Made by a program: the position numbers and the translations under genes. A stretch of 64,000 nt of DNA from positions 78,898,383-78,962,382 of the forward strand of contig JAKGHH010000002.1 in assembly GCA_022828595.1 (NCBI GenBank), written 5' to 3'. This document shows, one piece after another, positions 10,733 through 23,268 of the stretch (positions are counted from its first letter, which is position 1; every line of letters starts with the position of its first letter). Below the pieces are notes generated by a model. It ran no database searches. It worked only from the letters and a program-made list of their open reading frames with translations, and was not told the origin of the DNA. The DNA is from Nelumbo lutea (taxonomy: Eukaryota; Streptophyta; Magnoliopsida; Proteales; Nelumbonaceae).

Positions 10733-11100
10733 TCTACAAGAAAAACAGTCAAAGTTGGCAGATGAAGGACCGCCGCCTCAGATCTAAGGCAGCGATCGTG
10801 AGTCCACCCCCTAAACCACTGCTGGCCTAGGTTAAGATAGTCGTCTTTGAGGATCGGTCCAACGTGGTTAAATCATTCCTAAACTGGCGGTATAACAGAA
10901 TTGTCGGCTCAGAGTTAATAAAGGCAGTGATCTTGACCGCCAGCTTAGATATATTTGGGCCACCGCCTTAGGTCCGTCAAAATGTTGCTTCTGTTTTTAG
11001 GTGGCGGTCTGGAGCGCCGGCTTAGATCTCTTTGGACCGCCACCTTAGGTCTCTTTTATGTATAAGGCGACGGTCATATGACTGCCAGCTTTATTTTTTA
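10733..11100. mobile_element. CACTA-like (En/Spm) terminus with GC-rich subterminal repeats
   Basis: Near 10733 the sequence ttctacaagaaaaacag resembles the CACTACAAGAAAA end of CACTA elements, with the first bases decayed. It is followed by repeated short words in both orientations (accgccgcctcagatc, ggcggtctggagcgcc, accgccaccttaggtc, gaccgccagcttagat), as in CACTA subterminal regions. The other end and any transposase were not found. Confidence 0.5.
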
Positions 11101-12860
11101 ATTTTTTATTATTTATATAAATTTGATTTCAACATTTTTTGGTACCTGTTTAATACAAATCTTGTGGAAAATAATGCACAAAAATCAATTTAAATAAAAA
11201 ATGCAAATTAAAAATAAAAAACTTTTAATTAAATTATTAATTATTATAATATACAAAACAAATTGCTTAAATACAATATCCAATTAATATAAAAAAAATA
11301 CAATGCATTTAAAAAAAAATCTTCTTTAATAATGTAACGCATCTTTCAATGCAAATTCACTTCTTAACATAATGGTTTAACCTTCTCGGGCTCTGCTTGG
11401 CTGGCCATTGAAATGTTCCACTTTTGCACCAAAGAAGCAGTTGTGCAGGAGAACTCATCAATGGGTTCAATGAAGCTCCATATATAGTTGGGTCTCCGGG
11501 ACGGGAATTGGGTGGAGGGGTTGCGGGCGAAAGACCAAGATTATTGCTTTATTCGAGATGGTCATGTGGTCTAAGAGCCATGAAAATTGCAGCATATTGT
11601 CGAAGTCATCGATCATCGCCATTTTCTTGTGGCTGAACCACCAATCTTCTAGTCCTCACCATGTATTGGCGCCAAGAAAGCTGATGTTCACGGCTGCCCA
11701 TGTCCGCCAATTTGATGAATAATACCTTGTCGTCCCTTTAAGCTTGTCATTAGCAAACTTGTAACGGAAATGATCGGTAATATATCAGAGGAGATGGGCG
11801 TCTAGACCAAATGCTTCTGTTCCCTCTACATAGATCATTCCGATTTCGATTCCAAAGAATTTTGATTCTGATTCTAATTCCGACTGTGAATCAAAAGGAC
11901 CTTCAAATGGGTCTTATCCTTCATAGTTGAGAGTTGGGATCAAGTTATTAGTCGTCTAACGAAGTGGGATTAGTTGATTAATAAAGAAAAATATTCCCAC
12001 TTGCAACTAGTAGTTGACTAACAATCGACTACCAAAAATGAAAATTTGACATTTTAAAGGCTAAATGGCTAGTTTCTTGTTTTGATATGCCTTGTATACG
12101 TTGTTGGGGCTAAGTTCTGAGCATTGCCAAGAATGGCTACAAGCCAACCTAATGGCTCTCTAATACTCATAAGGTCTCAACATCTATAAAATGACGTTTG
12201 GGGATAGATGAAGAACATGAAACTGGATTAGAGAGTCAAAGATTCTTTGACTGATTCAAAAAGGTAACTCAAACTCATTTGCACAATCCAACTTGCCATT
12301 CTCGTTGATGGAGGGTTGAAATATTAAGTGAGCTATCGTAGCCTTCCTGAATAGATGAACATGTAAAAGCCACAAAGAGAAATTGTACATGCGACATCTC
12401 CTCTTCTATCACTATGAAAATTCAATAGAAAAAACTAAACACAAACAATCGTATTCATACATTTTTTCTAATTGATCCTGCAACTAATTAAGCCTACTTG
12501 GGTTTTCTTTAACACAAATTGAAGAGATGGAGAGAAGATCGATATACCTGCATTTTCTCTAACACAAACAAAGAGATGATTAAAACAAGAAAAAACATAG
12601 GCTATTCTGAGTTGACATTGGTGCCCCAAAGCACATCCCAGCTATGCATTAGAAACATCTCCCAATAACAAGTACAGGGTACAGATGTGAACTCGAATAT
12701 AGTGTTGAAAACAGAAAGTGATTATAGTTTAGCAAAATTTGAAAAGTTAAAAATGAAAAATATGGAAAACTAAGGTTTCCACCGAGAAGCCAGGATGTGG
12801 CTAATGCATTTGATTCATAGTGTGGGGGAATTATGTGGTAATCTATATATATTCACTAAA
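11101..12860. other. Intergenic sequence, no gene supported
   Basis: AT-rich to about 11340. From 11340 to about 11820 it is more balanced, and the minus strand shows short open stretches that could be decayed transposon coding sequence; I recognise no domain. A half-arm of hairpin family B lies near 12614-12660. Confidence 0.35.
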
Positions 12861-12867
12861 GTAAAAT

Positions 12868-14501
12868 GATGCCACGTCATGGCTTGCCCCAGTTGAGAAC
12901 TCTCAACCCCTCTCATTTTAGCCTTCCTTGCTCCCTCATGAAGCTACCTCATCACTCCCTTCTCCCTCTCTCATAATCACACCTCATCATGCCTGGCCCA
13001 CCCTTCTTTCCTCTATGTTTATCCCTTTCGATATCCCTTCCTAAAACTATTTCTGAAATCTCTCTCTACCAAAATCTAATCTAATATAGCCAAGTGGCAC
13101 CACTATCCCCTACTACTTTCTCCTAAATTATTTATAATTCCTATTTATCTCCTAAATTATCTCTAATTTATTAGACATTCTCTCATAAATTATCTTTAAT
13201 TCCTATTTATCCTTTCCCCCACTTTTCATCTTTATCTATCAAAAAATAGTTTGAATTAAAAAATTTAAGAATCATATAAACATTATAATAAAATTATGTA
13301 ATAACTTTAAAATATTTATTAAAACACAAAAAATATCATAAATTTACTAATATTCATATTATTAATAATTTTACACTTTTATGAAATTCATAAGGAAATT
13401 GTGTACTAACAATATACATTATAATTTTATGAATTATTCAATTTAAATATCATTCAAATAAAAAATATTTATAATTCAAAAAAAATATTATTTAAAAACT
13501 TCAATAACTAAATATTATAAATAAAAAATATTAAAAATATTATATAGCAAAATATTTAACATTATGTACTAACTTTAAAATAAATAAAATTTAAATAAAG
13601 AAATTATTTAATAAATTTTAAAAAGTTATAATAACTAAATCTTAATAGTTAAAATAAATAAATAACTAAATAACAAAATTTTAAATAGTTAAAATAACGA
13701 AATTATGCAATAAACTTAAAAATTTTATTAAAATTAGAAAACCGTTGTAATACATTTCATAATATTTGAAATAATAATAATTTTATATTTTAAAAAATTA
13801 ATATCAAAATTATGTAATAATAGTATAACTTAGAATTTTATGGATTATTAAATACAATAAAAAAGTAATATTGAAATAACTAAATAGTGATGTTATTGAA
13901 GTATATGAATAATATTGTAAATAACTAATTTCAAATATTTTAGATATTAAAAAATTAATAACTAAATCATATTTTAAATATTATTTAAAAATAAAATAGA
14001 TTAAATAAATAAGTTATGTAATAACCTTAAAAATTTTATCAAAAACACAAAAATAATTATAATAGGATTAATAATATTTTATAATAATACAAAATATAAA
14101 AAAATTAATTTTTTAAATATTATTAAAATAATGAATAATAGATTAAATAATTTAAAGGTATTAAAGCTTTCAAATAACAAAACTAGATAGTAACTTTAAA
14201 AAAGTTTTCAATAGATATTAAAAAAATTGAATAATAATTTTAATTATTAATGTACTAATAATAAAAACATTATTTAACTTATATCATATAATAATTCTAG
14301 AAAATAACTTCCCAAAATTGATATTTATCAATAATAATATTAAAAATCTTAATCTATATTTATTATATATTTATATATAACAAAATTTATATTTATTGTA
14401 TTTTTAGTAATTATTTTTTGTATTTTGAGATGAATATATTTTCAATATTTATGTGTAAATCTATTTTTGTTTTGTTATTTAATAAAAAAATTTCAATACA
14501 C

Positions 14502-14544
<43 letters not shown>

Positions 14545-14690
14545 TAGAAACATGTCACTACCACGTCATGGTTTGAGCTTTCTCCCTTACCCTAACCAAG
14601 AACTCTCAAACACACTTCATTTTAGCCTTCCGTGCTTCGTCATGAAGTCATCTCATTACTCCCTTCTCCTTCTCTCATATTGAATTATTT
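12868..14690. repeat. Diverged direct repeat bounding an AT-rich block
   Basis: About 115 bp at 12868-12980 (gatgccacgtcatggcttg; cattttagccttccttgctc; tcatcactcccttctccctc) recurs in the same orientation at about 14550-14690 (ccacgtcatggtttgagc; cattttagccttccgtgctt; tcattactcccttctccttc). Between them is an extremely AT-rich block without coding potential. The copies could be decayed terminal repeats of one element or an old duplication. Confidence 0.6.
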
Positions 14691-15080
14691 AATTAATTTA
14701 ATTAATTATCAGTATTAATTAACATTTTTATGATATTTCTTTAATTATTTAATTTATTTAATCAATTAATAGTATTAGCAATACATTATTTAACAATATT
14801 TATTAATTAATTACAGAATTTATTTAATTAAATACCAAGATTAATAAAAATGTTGTTACAAAATATACATCTAGTATTGTCAAATAATTAGATTAATACC
14901 ATAATTAATAAAATATTGTTAACTAATGAATTACTAATTAATTATATCAAAATACCATTAATTAATTAATAGTATTTTCATAAATACTGTTTATTAATTA
15001 AATAAATTAAATAATTAAATAAATATTGAAATTAATAACAAAAATATCGTTAAGAAAAATACTATATTAATTATGGTATT
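13230..15080. repeat. Extremely AT-rich spacer
   Basis: Long runs of A/T with short self-complementary words (ttaattaatt, aattaataaa). No open frame was found. It contains the CA microsatellite at 14497-14541 and the right copy of the direct repeat. Confidence 0.85.
14497..14541 (+). repeat. (CA)n microsatellite
   Basis: About 22 CA units with one CG interruption near the left side. Confidence 0.95.
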
Positions 15081-15199
15081 TATTTTAGATATTTTGGTAA
15101 GCTTGGGGGTATTTTAGTTAATTCGGGTCTAAGGAGGCCAAAACAAAATTCTAATACAATGGTGGGTATTTTGAGTATATATAGTGGTTTTGCGCGTAA

Positions 15200-16290
15200 G
15201 GGCAAATGAGATTGAGCAAAATGGAATCTTTTATAAAGAGGGCAAACAAGGGTATTTTTGGATGAAATTTTACAGGGTGTGGTTTTTAGGCATTTTGAAT
15301 CGATTAGTGGGGTCAGATTGGCCTAAATAGGCTAGGATTAGGTAGATCTAGAGGGGTAGTGATTCAGTTAATTTATAATTTTGAAATAGAATCTTGGTGT
15401 AATTGAGGGGAAAATAAGGGAATTTTTTGTTGAAAATGAGAGAATTTTTTGTTGAATCTTGATAGGGTATTGTTTTTTTTTTTTGGTCAAAATTTGGTAA
15501 GGTCAGATTGGCTCAATTATGTCAAGATTGGACAGATTCGGAAAGGACTTAATCCAGTCAATGCAAAGTTTTGAAACAAAATCTTGGTGTAATGGAAGGG
15601 CAAACAAAGGTATTTTGGACTAATTTGTGTGGTATAGTTTTTAGGGTGTCTAGGATCTTATGGAAACATCTGATTGATTTTGAAGGGCCAAAATCACGAA
15701 AATTTGGATCGACGAGAGCATTCAAAATGAAATATTTGTTTAATGATGGGGAAAATGGGCAAATTTTAGGTTGAAAATTTATGGGTAGATGTTTTTAGTG
15801 TGTCTAGGGTTCAATTGTATGGTCTAATTGATTTAGAGGTCTTAGGATCAAAGAGATTTGGGTTATGGGTGCTTCAGGCTAACGAGAGGGTTCGAAAGGG
15901 AATCTTGGTTTGATAAAAGAATAAACGGAGAGGAATATGGGGTTATAATTTCAGGGATAGATATTTTAGGAAGTCCTAGGTTTGATGACAGTGTTTGGGG
16001 ATTTTTAGGTACTTCGGAAGGATCGGAACAGTCTAATCTGGTGTTTGGGGTAAATTGGGTGTTGACAATGGGTTTTCTAGAGGTATTGGTCTCTTTGATC
16101 ATTTGGTGGGGTTTGATTGGTCCATAAATGGTATGATCAAGGGCGCTTAAGAAATGAATATCTTAGCCAATGAGATAGCCCAAATTAAAATCATAGTGTG
16201 ATGAAGAGTTAAATGGGGGATATCTATGATGAAATTTTGTGGTAAGTTGTTTATAAGTATCTTTGGAAGCCCATTAACTCTAATTTGCAA
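15200..16290. repeat. Degenerate tandem-repeat block 1 (period about 150-190 bp)
   Basis: A diverged motif recurs at irregular spacing: gggcaaacaagggtattttt near 15239, ggggaaaataagggaatttt near 15408, gggcaaacaaaggtattttg near 15599, ggggaaaatgggcaaatttt near 15748. Each is followed by a variant of gatgaaattttgtgg, a ttttagggtgtctaggat-like word and a ggtcagattggcc-like word. No frame is conserved. The same motifs reappear at 21160-21830. Confidence 0.55.
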
Positions 16291-16884
16291 TTTGGTTAAA
16301 AAATCATGTACATCACATCGGTTCTGACTAGTGTTAATTTAAGATACCGTGACAATAGGAGATTAAGAGAGGCCACTAAACGCGTGCCTTTGCATATGTT
16401 TACATGAGAGACGAATCATCTCCAATCAATTTGGTTTATTGCTAAGAACCTAAAGTCAAATCCATTTTATTAGAAGAACTCTTTTTTTAACTGATTTATT
16501 TAAAAAAAAATAAAAAAAATTGAGAAGATGAGTTGGGGTGGAAAAGGGAGAAATATGGTTTGTTCAATGTGCCCAATTATGTGGCTTTAAAAAAATAAGA
16601 ATATTAAAAAAACATGAGAAATTATTGAGGGATTTTGTAGCAAATTTTGAAGGAGAGCAAGGGTGAAATGTGGGCTGTTGTATATATAATTATTAAATTA
16701 ATTAATTAATAAATACTATAAATGTTTTAATTACTATTTGTAAGATGATGGATTTACTAAAGTACATTGGCCTAGTTTGCCCGATCTAAACCCGGGTCAA
16801 ACCAGATCATTTTTAGGCTAATTATTGAATTAACGGATTTTTTGTATTTATTATGTGCCAGAACCATTCCATAATAATAATTAA
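16291..16884. other. Intergenic sequence, nothing recognised
   Basis: AT-rich, with poly-A/T stretches around 16480-16530 and no supported gene or element end. Confidence 0.5.
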
Positions 16885-16999
16885 GGTTACGTTTGGTTTG
16901 AAGGAAAAAGTAGGGAAAGGAAAGGAAATGTAGGAAACCTTTACAAACTTTGTAAGATTTCCCTACCTTCCCTTCCTTTTCCTTCAAACCAAACAAGCC
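16885..16999. mobile_element. Short purine-rich MITE
   Basis: A near-complete hairpin. The left arm starts ggttacgtttggtttgaagg; the right arm complemented starts ggcttgtttggtttgaagg. TAA lies directly left (16882-16884) and one base beyond the right end (17001-17003), suggesting but not proving a PIF/Harbinger (Tourist-type) TAA duplication. Confidence 0.6.
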
Positions 17000-17003
17000 A
17001 TAA

Positions 17004-18424
17004 AGGCATGTGCATTAACTAAGTGTTCAGAATATTTCAGAATAAGGGTAAAATCTAAAAAGGATTAAAATAAGAAAATTCTACAATATGGAAGACCCAA
17101 TTGGTTACAAATAGGGGCTTTTAACCCATTATTCATCAGTCAGTTTCTCTCTCTCCTCTCCTCTTGCGGTCACCAACGCCTGGATTTCCCTTTTCCTTTT
17201 AGACTTTTGGAGCATGAAAAACAACTTGTCTTATTGTTGAAAAAGACCAAAAATGAAAATTATTTTAGCATTTTAGTAACATTCCATGAATTTGAATTGA
17301 ATATGTTACACATGTAATGGTGTGCAAATTTTTACAAAAATCCTCCAAACATTGGATAATTGCTCTATAAAAAAAACTAAAAAAATGAAAATTTAGATTC
17401 ATACTCAAAAATAATGGAAAGGGGACATTGGCACATGCATAGATTAATTAATTTAATTAATTACATTATTTTTTATTATAAATCATTAATACATAGATAA
17501 TGTATGAGTCAAAATGGCACATGTAAGCTAAGTATAGAATTTTGAATTAATATAAATAATTACCTTAATTTTAAAATTTAAAACTAATTAAAACACAAAG
17601 GGTTGGTTTGAAAGTTAAAATCAAATGAGATTAATCATGGACAGATTAATTGTCTCAAATGAGAATCAGGATTGTGGAGTACATAGGCAACATATGAACT
17701 AGATTGAACCAATTAGTTTGGTTTTGGTTTGATATTTTTTGAAAATCGAAGGACCAATTTGGTTTTTGATTAATTTAGAAAAAATCCATAATTAATCAAA
17801 TCGGTTGGTATATATATTTTTATGTATATATTTATATATACATATATATGCATTATGTACATATATATATATATATATTATAATATTTACATATTATATG
17901 TTATTTATGATATACATTATAAATATAAAAAAATCAAAAACCAAAGAACCGAAAACCATTAACCAATTAACCAGTGGTATTCGCTCGATTTCGGTTCAGG
18001 GAATTGCAAAAATGGGTGGTACGTACTGCTTCGGTTTCAAAAAAGATCCTATGAATAGCCCATCTTCTTCACCCGTGTTTGTAGTTCATTATGAAGTGAT
18101 TAAAAAATGGCTCAAATCTGGCTATATAACCAAAGAGGTGATGTTGCAATGAGGTTGTTCGTCTTATTCTTTAAAGCTTGTCATCAAATTGTTCATTAGC
18201 TCATTGTAGGATTGCTATTGCATAAGACTCCTAACAAATATTGATCAGAAACAGGCGATAGAAGACAACTCTTTTTAGTTTACTGATATAATATAGATTG
18301 GGAATAGTTTTGGTTAGGGAAAGCAAAACAAAGATTGGGAATGATTTTGGCTGTAGAAGAAAAAAAGATCATTAGAAACAAACTCTTCTCAGTATCCAAA
18401 TATGGCATGCACATTTTCTGTTTT
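17004..18424. other. AT-rich intergenic sequence
   Basis: No supported gene. A TA-rich simple repeat occupies about 17810-17885; the 115-codon frame at 17805-18152 begins in that repeat and I treat it as chance. A close direct repeat (attgggaatagttttggtta and attgggaatgattttggctg, about 18297 and 18333) is present. Confidence 0.4.
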
Positions 18425-18528
18425 GGCTCAGCTTGAAAGGAGTACAAATACAAATATGTAGAGTGCAAATTCATGTATTTTGTATTATTTTGTACATATT
18501 TGCATTTGTACTCCTTCCAAACTAAGCC
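18425..18528. mobile_element. Tourist-like MITE, family C, copy 1
   Basis: The left arm ggctcagcttgaaaggagta pairs with the complement of the right arm, ggcttagtttggaaggagta, and the pairing continues through acaaatacaaatatgta. A related copy lies at 35689-35807. Confidence 0.65.
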
Positions 18529-18604
18529 GTTAGAAACATAATTTCCAATGAGAAGGGGGAATGTGGAGACGGAGAGATATAATTTCCAATGAGAAGGTGC
18601 CTTT

Positions 18605-20095
18605 GAGTATCGCCATTCAATTTGCCAACTCCATCGTATATGCTTCCATGCGGTTGACTAACCCTTCATATCTGATGTTGGCGCTAGTAGCCTCATTCCT
18701 AGATTGATGGAGATGGTGGTGAGTTTCATTGGTTTCGGCTTCCAACATTTGATTCTCTTGAAGTGCCTTTGCTAATTTCTCCATTTTTTCAAGATGGCTT
18801 GCTTGGGCTTCACTACTATTTTTTCTTGGATTTTCCAAATTTTCTTTTAATTCCATAATTTCCTTCGTTAAATCTGACTCTTCTATTTCCATTTGCCATT
18901 TTTGCTTGATGTGCTCTCTTATTTGATTCCTTATATTGTGCCTCCTGATCCTTACTTCTTGTTCATCATTTACCCTGTTTTGCTCATGAAGTTCTAGTGT
19001 TGCTTTCAAATATAGATCATCTAAAGGTCGTTTAAGATATTCCTTTGATATAGTACCTTTGGATGGATACTTAATCGGGGTGGGGAATTCAGGCAGTGGC
19101 CCTGGAGGTGATAGGAAACTTTGACTACACACCCATTCCCTATATGTATGATCATACGTTGGCTTGGAGGTTGGCAACAAGGTTGAGAATTCCCTTTTGA
19201 TGGAAGCCTGATGCTCTTTAAACTTTATTTCCATGTTCTCGCAATATTTGATAAAATCAACCATGTCTCCTTTAATGTCATCAATGGTTGATATGAACTA
19301 TAAGAAGCCCAGTTGCCTTAGGACTCGTACTAGGACATATGGTGCCAATCCATATAAACCTTCTAGAACCATGCTTTGTCTTCCTTCTGTGGCTAAACGG
19401 GGTTGATTACACCCTTCTTGGATGGACAATCCAATGTTCCAATTGATCTTTCCTTCTGTGGCCCTTTACAATAATGCCAAGTTTTGTTTATTTGTCAAGG
19501 TTGTTGCCTGTGGATTAGTGATCAATATTTCTTTTACCTTGTATGTGGGTTGAGATAAAAATTTCACGGTGTGGATGACCAAATGCGGCAGATGTTATAT
19601 CAACCAAAGCTATAAGATTTGGAGGAAGTCTTGAAACCATGCTCTACATGTGTGCAACATGGTTAAGCCCCACAAAATTTCTACTAAGATCATGGGGACC
19701 AAGGTGACTGGTGGTGCTTCTTTGATTTGACACAACACTGTCACTATTCTCACGTGAATCCTTTTACTATCAAGTGGAAAGAGGAGATGACCCATTGCAG
19801 TCATGAACAAGGCATTTTTCTATCATTCTCTATCCTTCTTTGGTTTATCTGACTTGAAGACTTAGGTGTTGCAGTTTAGGAGAAACTGAACTGTGATGAA
19901 TTCTTCATATACAATTTGTAGTTGGGGCTTTTTTCATGCTAAGAATTGCATAGGTCTGCTTTGTATCACTACTTAGCGATTGGGAAGGCAATCTCAACTT
20001 CGATGGGCATTCGTAAGAGATAAGCTACATTTTCTAATGTTGGACACATCTCAATTTCCCTAGTAGAGTCTCCAACTATGAGATCTAGGAAGCTC
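18605..20095 (-). pseudogene. Decayed transposon-associated ORF, DUF7745-like with C-terminal coiled coil
   Basis: On the minus strand a frame of 215 codons (19264-18617) contains a Pro-rich segment (SPPGPLPEFPTPIKYPS) and a long charged, leucine-spaced coiled coil (EIMELKENLENPRKNSSEAQ onward). Upstream, interrupted by stops, are MSFLDLIVGDSTREIEMCPT and ENVAYLLRMPIE at about 20096-19975 and FMTAMGHLLFPLDSKRIHV at about 19810-19750. These resemble the DUF7745-type proteins carried by plant repeats, with their TLEEYA-LL and ALYGLLLFP-like motifs. The resemblance is recalled, not searched. It may be the first ORF of an Ogre/Tat-like retrotransposon whose gag-pol is gone. Confidence 0.45.
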
Positions 20096-21159
20096 ATGGC
20101 CGGCTCAACGAAATGGAGTCACCACCCATTTTTAGAGGAAATGGGCCCTCATTTCAGATTTGAAAATTCGATTACTAGCTTTGATAGTGACTCCATTCTC
20201 CCTAGAAAAAGCGCACAACCTAGAGATTCTAAATCTAGAAGAATTGGGAAAGGGAAGGTGTTAGCCACCCCTCTCTCCAAGTTGTTGTTGCTGTCCAAAA
20301 TGAGAGTAGTTCAGGCTCAATTTATAATAAAACACCAATGAAAAGGGTTGCTCAGAACTCCACAAATAAGGTGAAAACACTTCCAACTTTACTCAGAATT
20401 GATTTGAGGTGATGTTATCGGGTCTTATGTACTGATTTCCCTAAGACTCTCGCCTCTCTGTCTCTTTTACTCAATCTAGATAAAATCGGGAATGCAAGTT
20501 TCCCACGGTTTTGGGACCTCAAGCAACCTAGAACACTGAATACAAAGATTTTTGAATTTAAACTTAGAAAAATAGATGGCGGAATGTGAAACTTACCTCT
20601 CATGTGCGATCTTGAGGGAGGTTTTCCAGCAACTAAAAAATCTTTAAATGAAGCTTGGGCGAGCTATCGAGTTGGGATGAGTGTTTTTAGCTTTAAATCT
20701 TTAGTTTGGAAAACAAAGAACCTTCCTTCTTTGTGTAACATTTTTCCTTGGATTTCGACGGGTCGTCTAGTGAAAGCTTAGGGGCGTAGTAGACATTGTA
20801 GTCCCGTATTTGGGCTGACAGTAGACTTGTTAATGGGCTAGGCTTCAGGCCCAACTTTACATTGTCTTGGGCTCGGCCTTCGGGTTGAGCCCATTAGAAT
20901 TTTGACAAAAGCTAAGCCTGAGCCTGGCCCATGAATAGGTCTAGCTGGTAGTGGAAAAAACGTAAATTTGATGAACTTTTGAATGTGATTTTGTTCTTTC
21001 TTAGCTCTAAGTGCGGGCACCTTTGGGTTTTGGGTTTTTTTGGGTCTATTAGGCTCAAATTCATTGGTCTAGGAGTTTTAATGAGGTCAAATAAGGAGCT
21101 AACATCAATACCCACCCTCTTGAGATCCTAGGTTGGGACAACTGATGTGGCAATTCAAT
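20096..21159. other. Possible Ogre-like LTR remnant
   Basis: Around 20118-20275 the words ggagtcaccacccatttt and gggaaggtgttagccaccc recall the ggagtcgccacc and gggaaggtgttagcacccc words often found in large plant gypsy LTRs. Around 20820-20940 there is a ggcccaac/gggcttcggg repeat resembling one near 38600-38660. No LTR ends could be fixed. Confidence 0.3.
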
Positions 21160-21830
21160 CTGATGCTTTGAAATGGTATGATTTTAGTTTAATGGTTAAA
21201 TGGGTGAATTAGGACATGAAATTTGACGTGTTGGGAGTTTTTTGGGTTTTTGAACATGTTGGTGGGGCATGATGGTCGAATAAGGCTTGGATGATGGAGA
21301 TCTATGACAGGAAAGCTTTTTATCAATAAGATTCATCAAAACAGAATCAAGGTTTGATGATGGGTCAAACAAGGGAATTTTGAGATGAAATTTGGTGGAT
21401 ATGTATGGATTGAGATTACGAAGCTGTTGGGAGGTTTTGATTGTGTCGGGTATGTATAGATCATAGGTTTTAGGCTCAAGAAGTGTCATAGTGTTAGACG
21501 CATTGAAATAGAATCTCTAATGGATGATAGGCTAAATCAAGGAATTTAGGGCTGAAACTTTGTCTGGTTGGTTGTTTAAGGATTTTGTTTCACGTTATGG
21601 AATTTGATTGGGGATTAGTATGGTGATGTGGCACAATCAAGATCATCAAAAAGGAATCATGTAGATTTAACGATAGATTTATGGGCATTTGAGCTAAAAT
21701 TTGGTTTGTTAGGGTTTTAACATGTTTTAAAGAGATTGCTTTGATCCGATCGGGCATCCAAAATGTAGAAGATGGGTTAAAGAAGGGATCGAGCAAAAAT
21801 TGGGTGCTGACAATTGCCCCTCTTTGTAAG
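21160..21830. repeat. Degenerate tandem-repeat block 2
   Basis: The same style of diverged units as 15200-16290: gggtcaaacaagggaatttt, gggctgaaactttgtctgg and gagctaaaatttggtttgtt at intervals of roughly 160-190 bp. It ends in tgctgacaattgcccctctt. The two blocks flank the DUF7745-like relic. Confidence 0.5.
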
Positions 21831-22189
21831 AGCTAGCAAGCTACTGAATCAACAAAGAAAAAGAAGCACCTAGAGGTTTTTGTGAGTGACAAGAGGTTGG
21901 GGGAGGAACTTTTGTTGTTGGAATTTCGGTCGAGGTCGAAGTTAATGTAGTGTAATACCTTTGCCTGGAAGGTGTAGTATCATCCTAGGTCTTAATAGGC
22001 AAATGCAACTATCACACAAACAATAAAGCGATACCATTCCAGAAGAAGTCATTGATTCTTTTGTTTCTCTTTTTTTTTCATGTTTCTTTCTTTCTTTGTT
22101 TTTTTTTTTTGACAACTTTGATCACTTGATTTGATTTCAGTATCAACCTCATCTTGAGCTTTCTAATGCTAGATTACATTTTACAAAAG

Positions 22190-22425
22190 CACTTTAATGA
22201 AAGTACTTTTATAAAAAAAAACTTTTACAAAAGCACTTTTACGGAAGTACTTTTATAAAAGAACTTCCACGAAAGTACTTCTGTAAAAGTACTTTTATGA
22301 AAGAATTCTTACAAAAGTATTGTTACAAAAGCACTTTTGTGAAATAACTTTTATAAAGTACTTATACGGAAATACTTTTATAAAAGAACTTCTGCAGAAG
22401 TACACTTTTGTGAAAGTGCTTTTTC
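22190..22425. repeat. Palindromic minisatellite
   Basis: About ten degenerate units built on acttttataaaagaacttc and its own reverse complement (acaaaagcacttttac, gaaagtacttctgtaaaagt). Because the unit is nearly self-complementary, the array reads alike on both strands. An AT-rich tail follows to about 22520. Confidence 0.8.
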
Positions 22426-22659
22426 AATGCCAAAAGGGTATATTTTTGTAATTTTTATATTTTCTTCTTTTTAATATATTTTTTTAATTTTTTATATATT
22501 CTATTTTTTTATATTTCATTCAGTTTGGATTGGATGCAATCCAGTCCATTTACGTTTTAATGGATTGGATTGGATTGGGTCATGTCCATTTGCAAGTGGA
22601 CTCACATTGGACTAGATCGGGTTGGACTAAATCGAATCCAATTAACACCTCTACTACTA

Positions 22660-22996
22660 TCAAGGGTAGAGCCAGGGGGACCCCCCCTTATGGTTCAGAA
22701 ATTCCTACTTGTGATTTTAAATTTCCCCCTCCCTCTACTCCCCACTCCAATAGTTCACCCCCATGGCCATCCATATTTATTTATCCCTCCCCTCTCAATC
22801 CATTTTAGGTTTTGGCCCCCCTTATGAAAAATTTTTGGCTCCATCCTTAATGAGGGGGCCAAGACTTCTGGATGGGCTTGGGTGAGAAGTGAGGGAAGGG
22901 AGGAAACTTACATTGAAAGATGTATTAAGTGTGGGGATTTCTGGACCATAGGGGGGCCATGGCTCCCCTGTGTTCCCCTAGCTCTGCCCCTACTTG
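22660..22996. mobile_element. Possible MITE with ggcagagc-type ends
   Basis: The left side reads caagggtagagccagggggac; the complement of the right side reads aagtaggggcagagctaggg. Between them are C-rich and G-rich tracts. No clear target duplication. Confidence 0.4.
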
Positions 22997-23268
22997 CTAT
23001 AATAACACAAATAGCTTACGGGTTCTATCTAAGCCTTTTCCATGTTGAATCCTTAAACACTTCACAACACTTTAGCTAGAATCCCTCTAGCAACTTGAGA
23101 GTAACAACTCTCTTGCAAATACGATACAAATAAGAGATAAAAATAGTAATACTTTTTCCTCTACAATGTGAATTTAATAATGCAACATAAACTATTCAGA
23201 TGGCAAGAAAGCTCAATAAAACTAGGGCTAAAAAGATTTTTGGATTTGATGTATTCTTTCACTCAAAG

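Noticed and set aside
17805..18152. 115-codon + frame starting YIFLCIYLYIHIYALCTYIY
   Set aside because: Half of it is translated TA microsatellite; no domain and no splice context.
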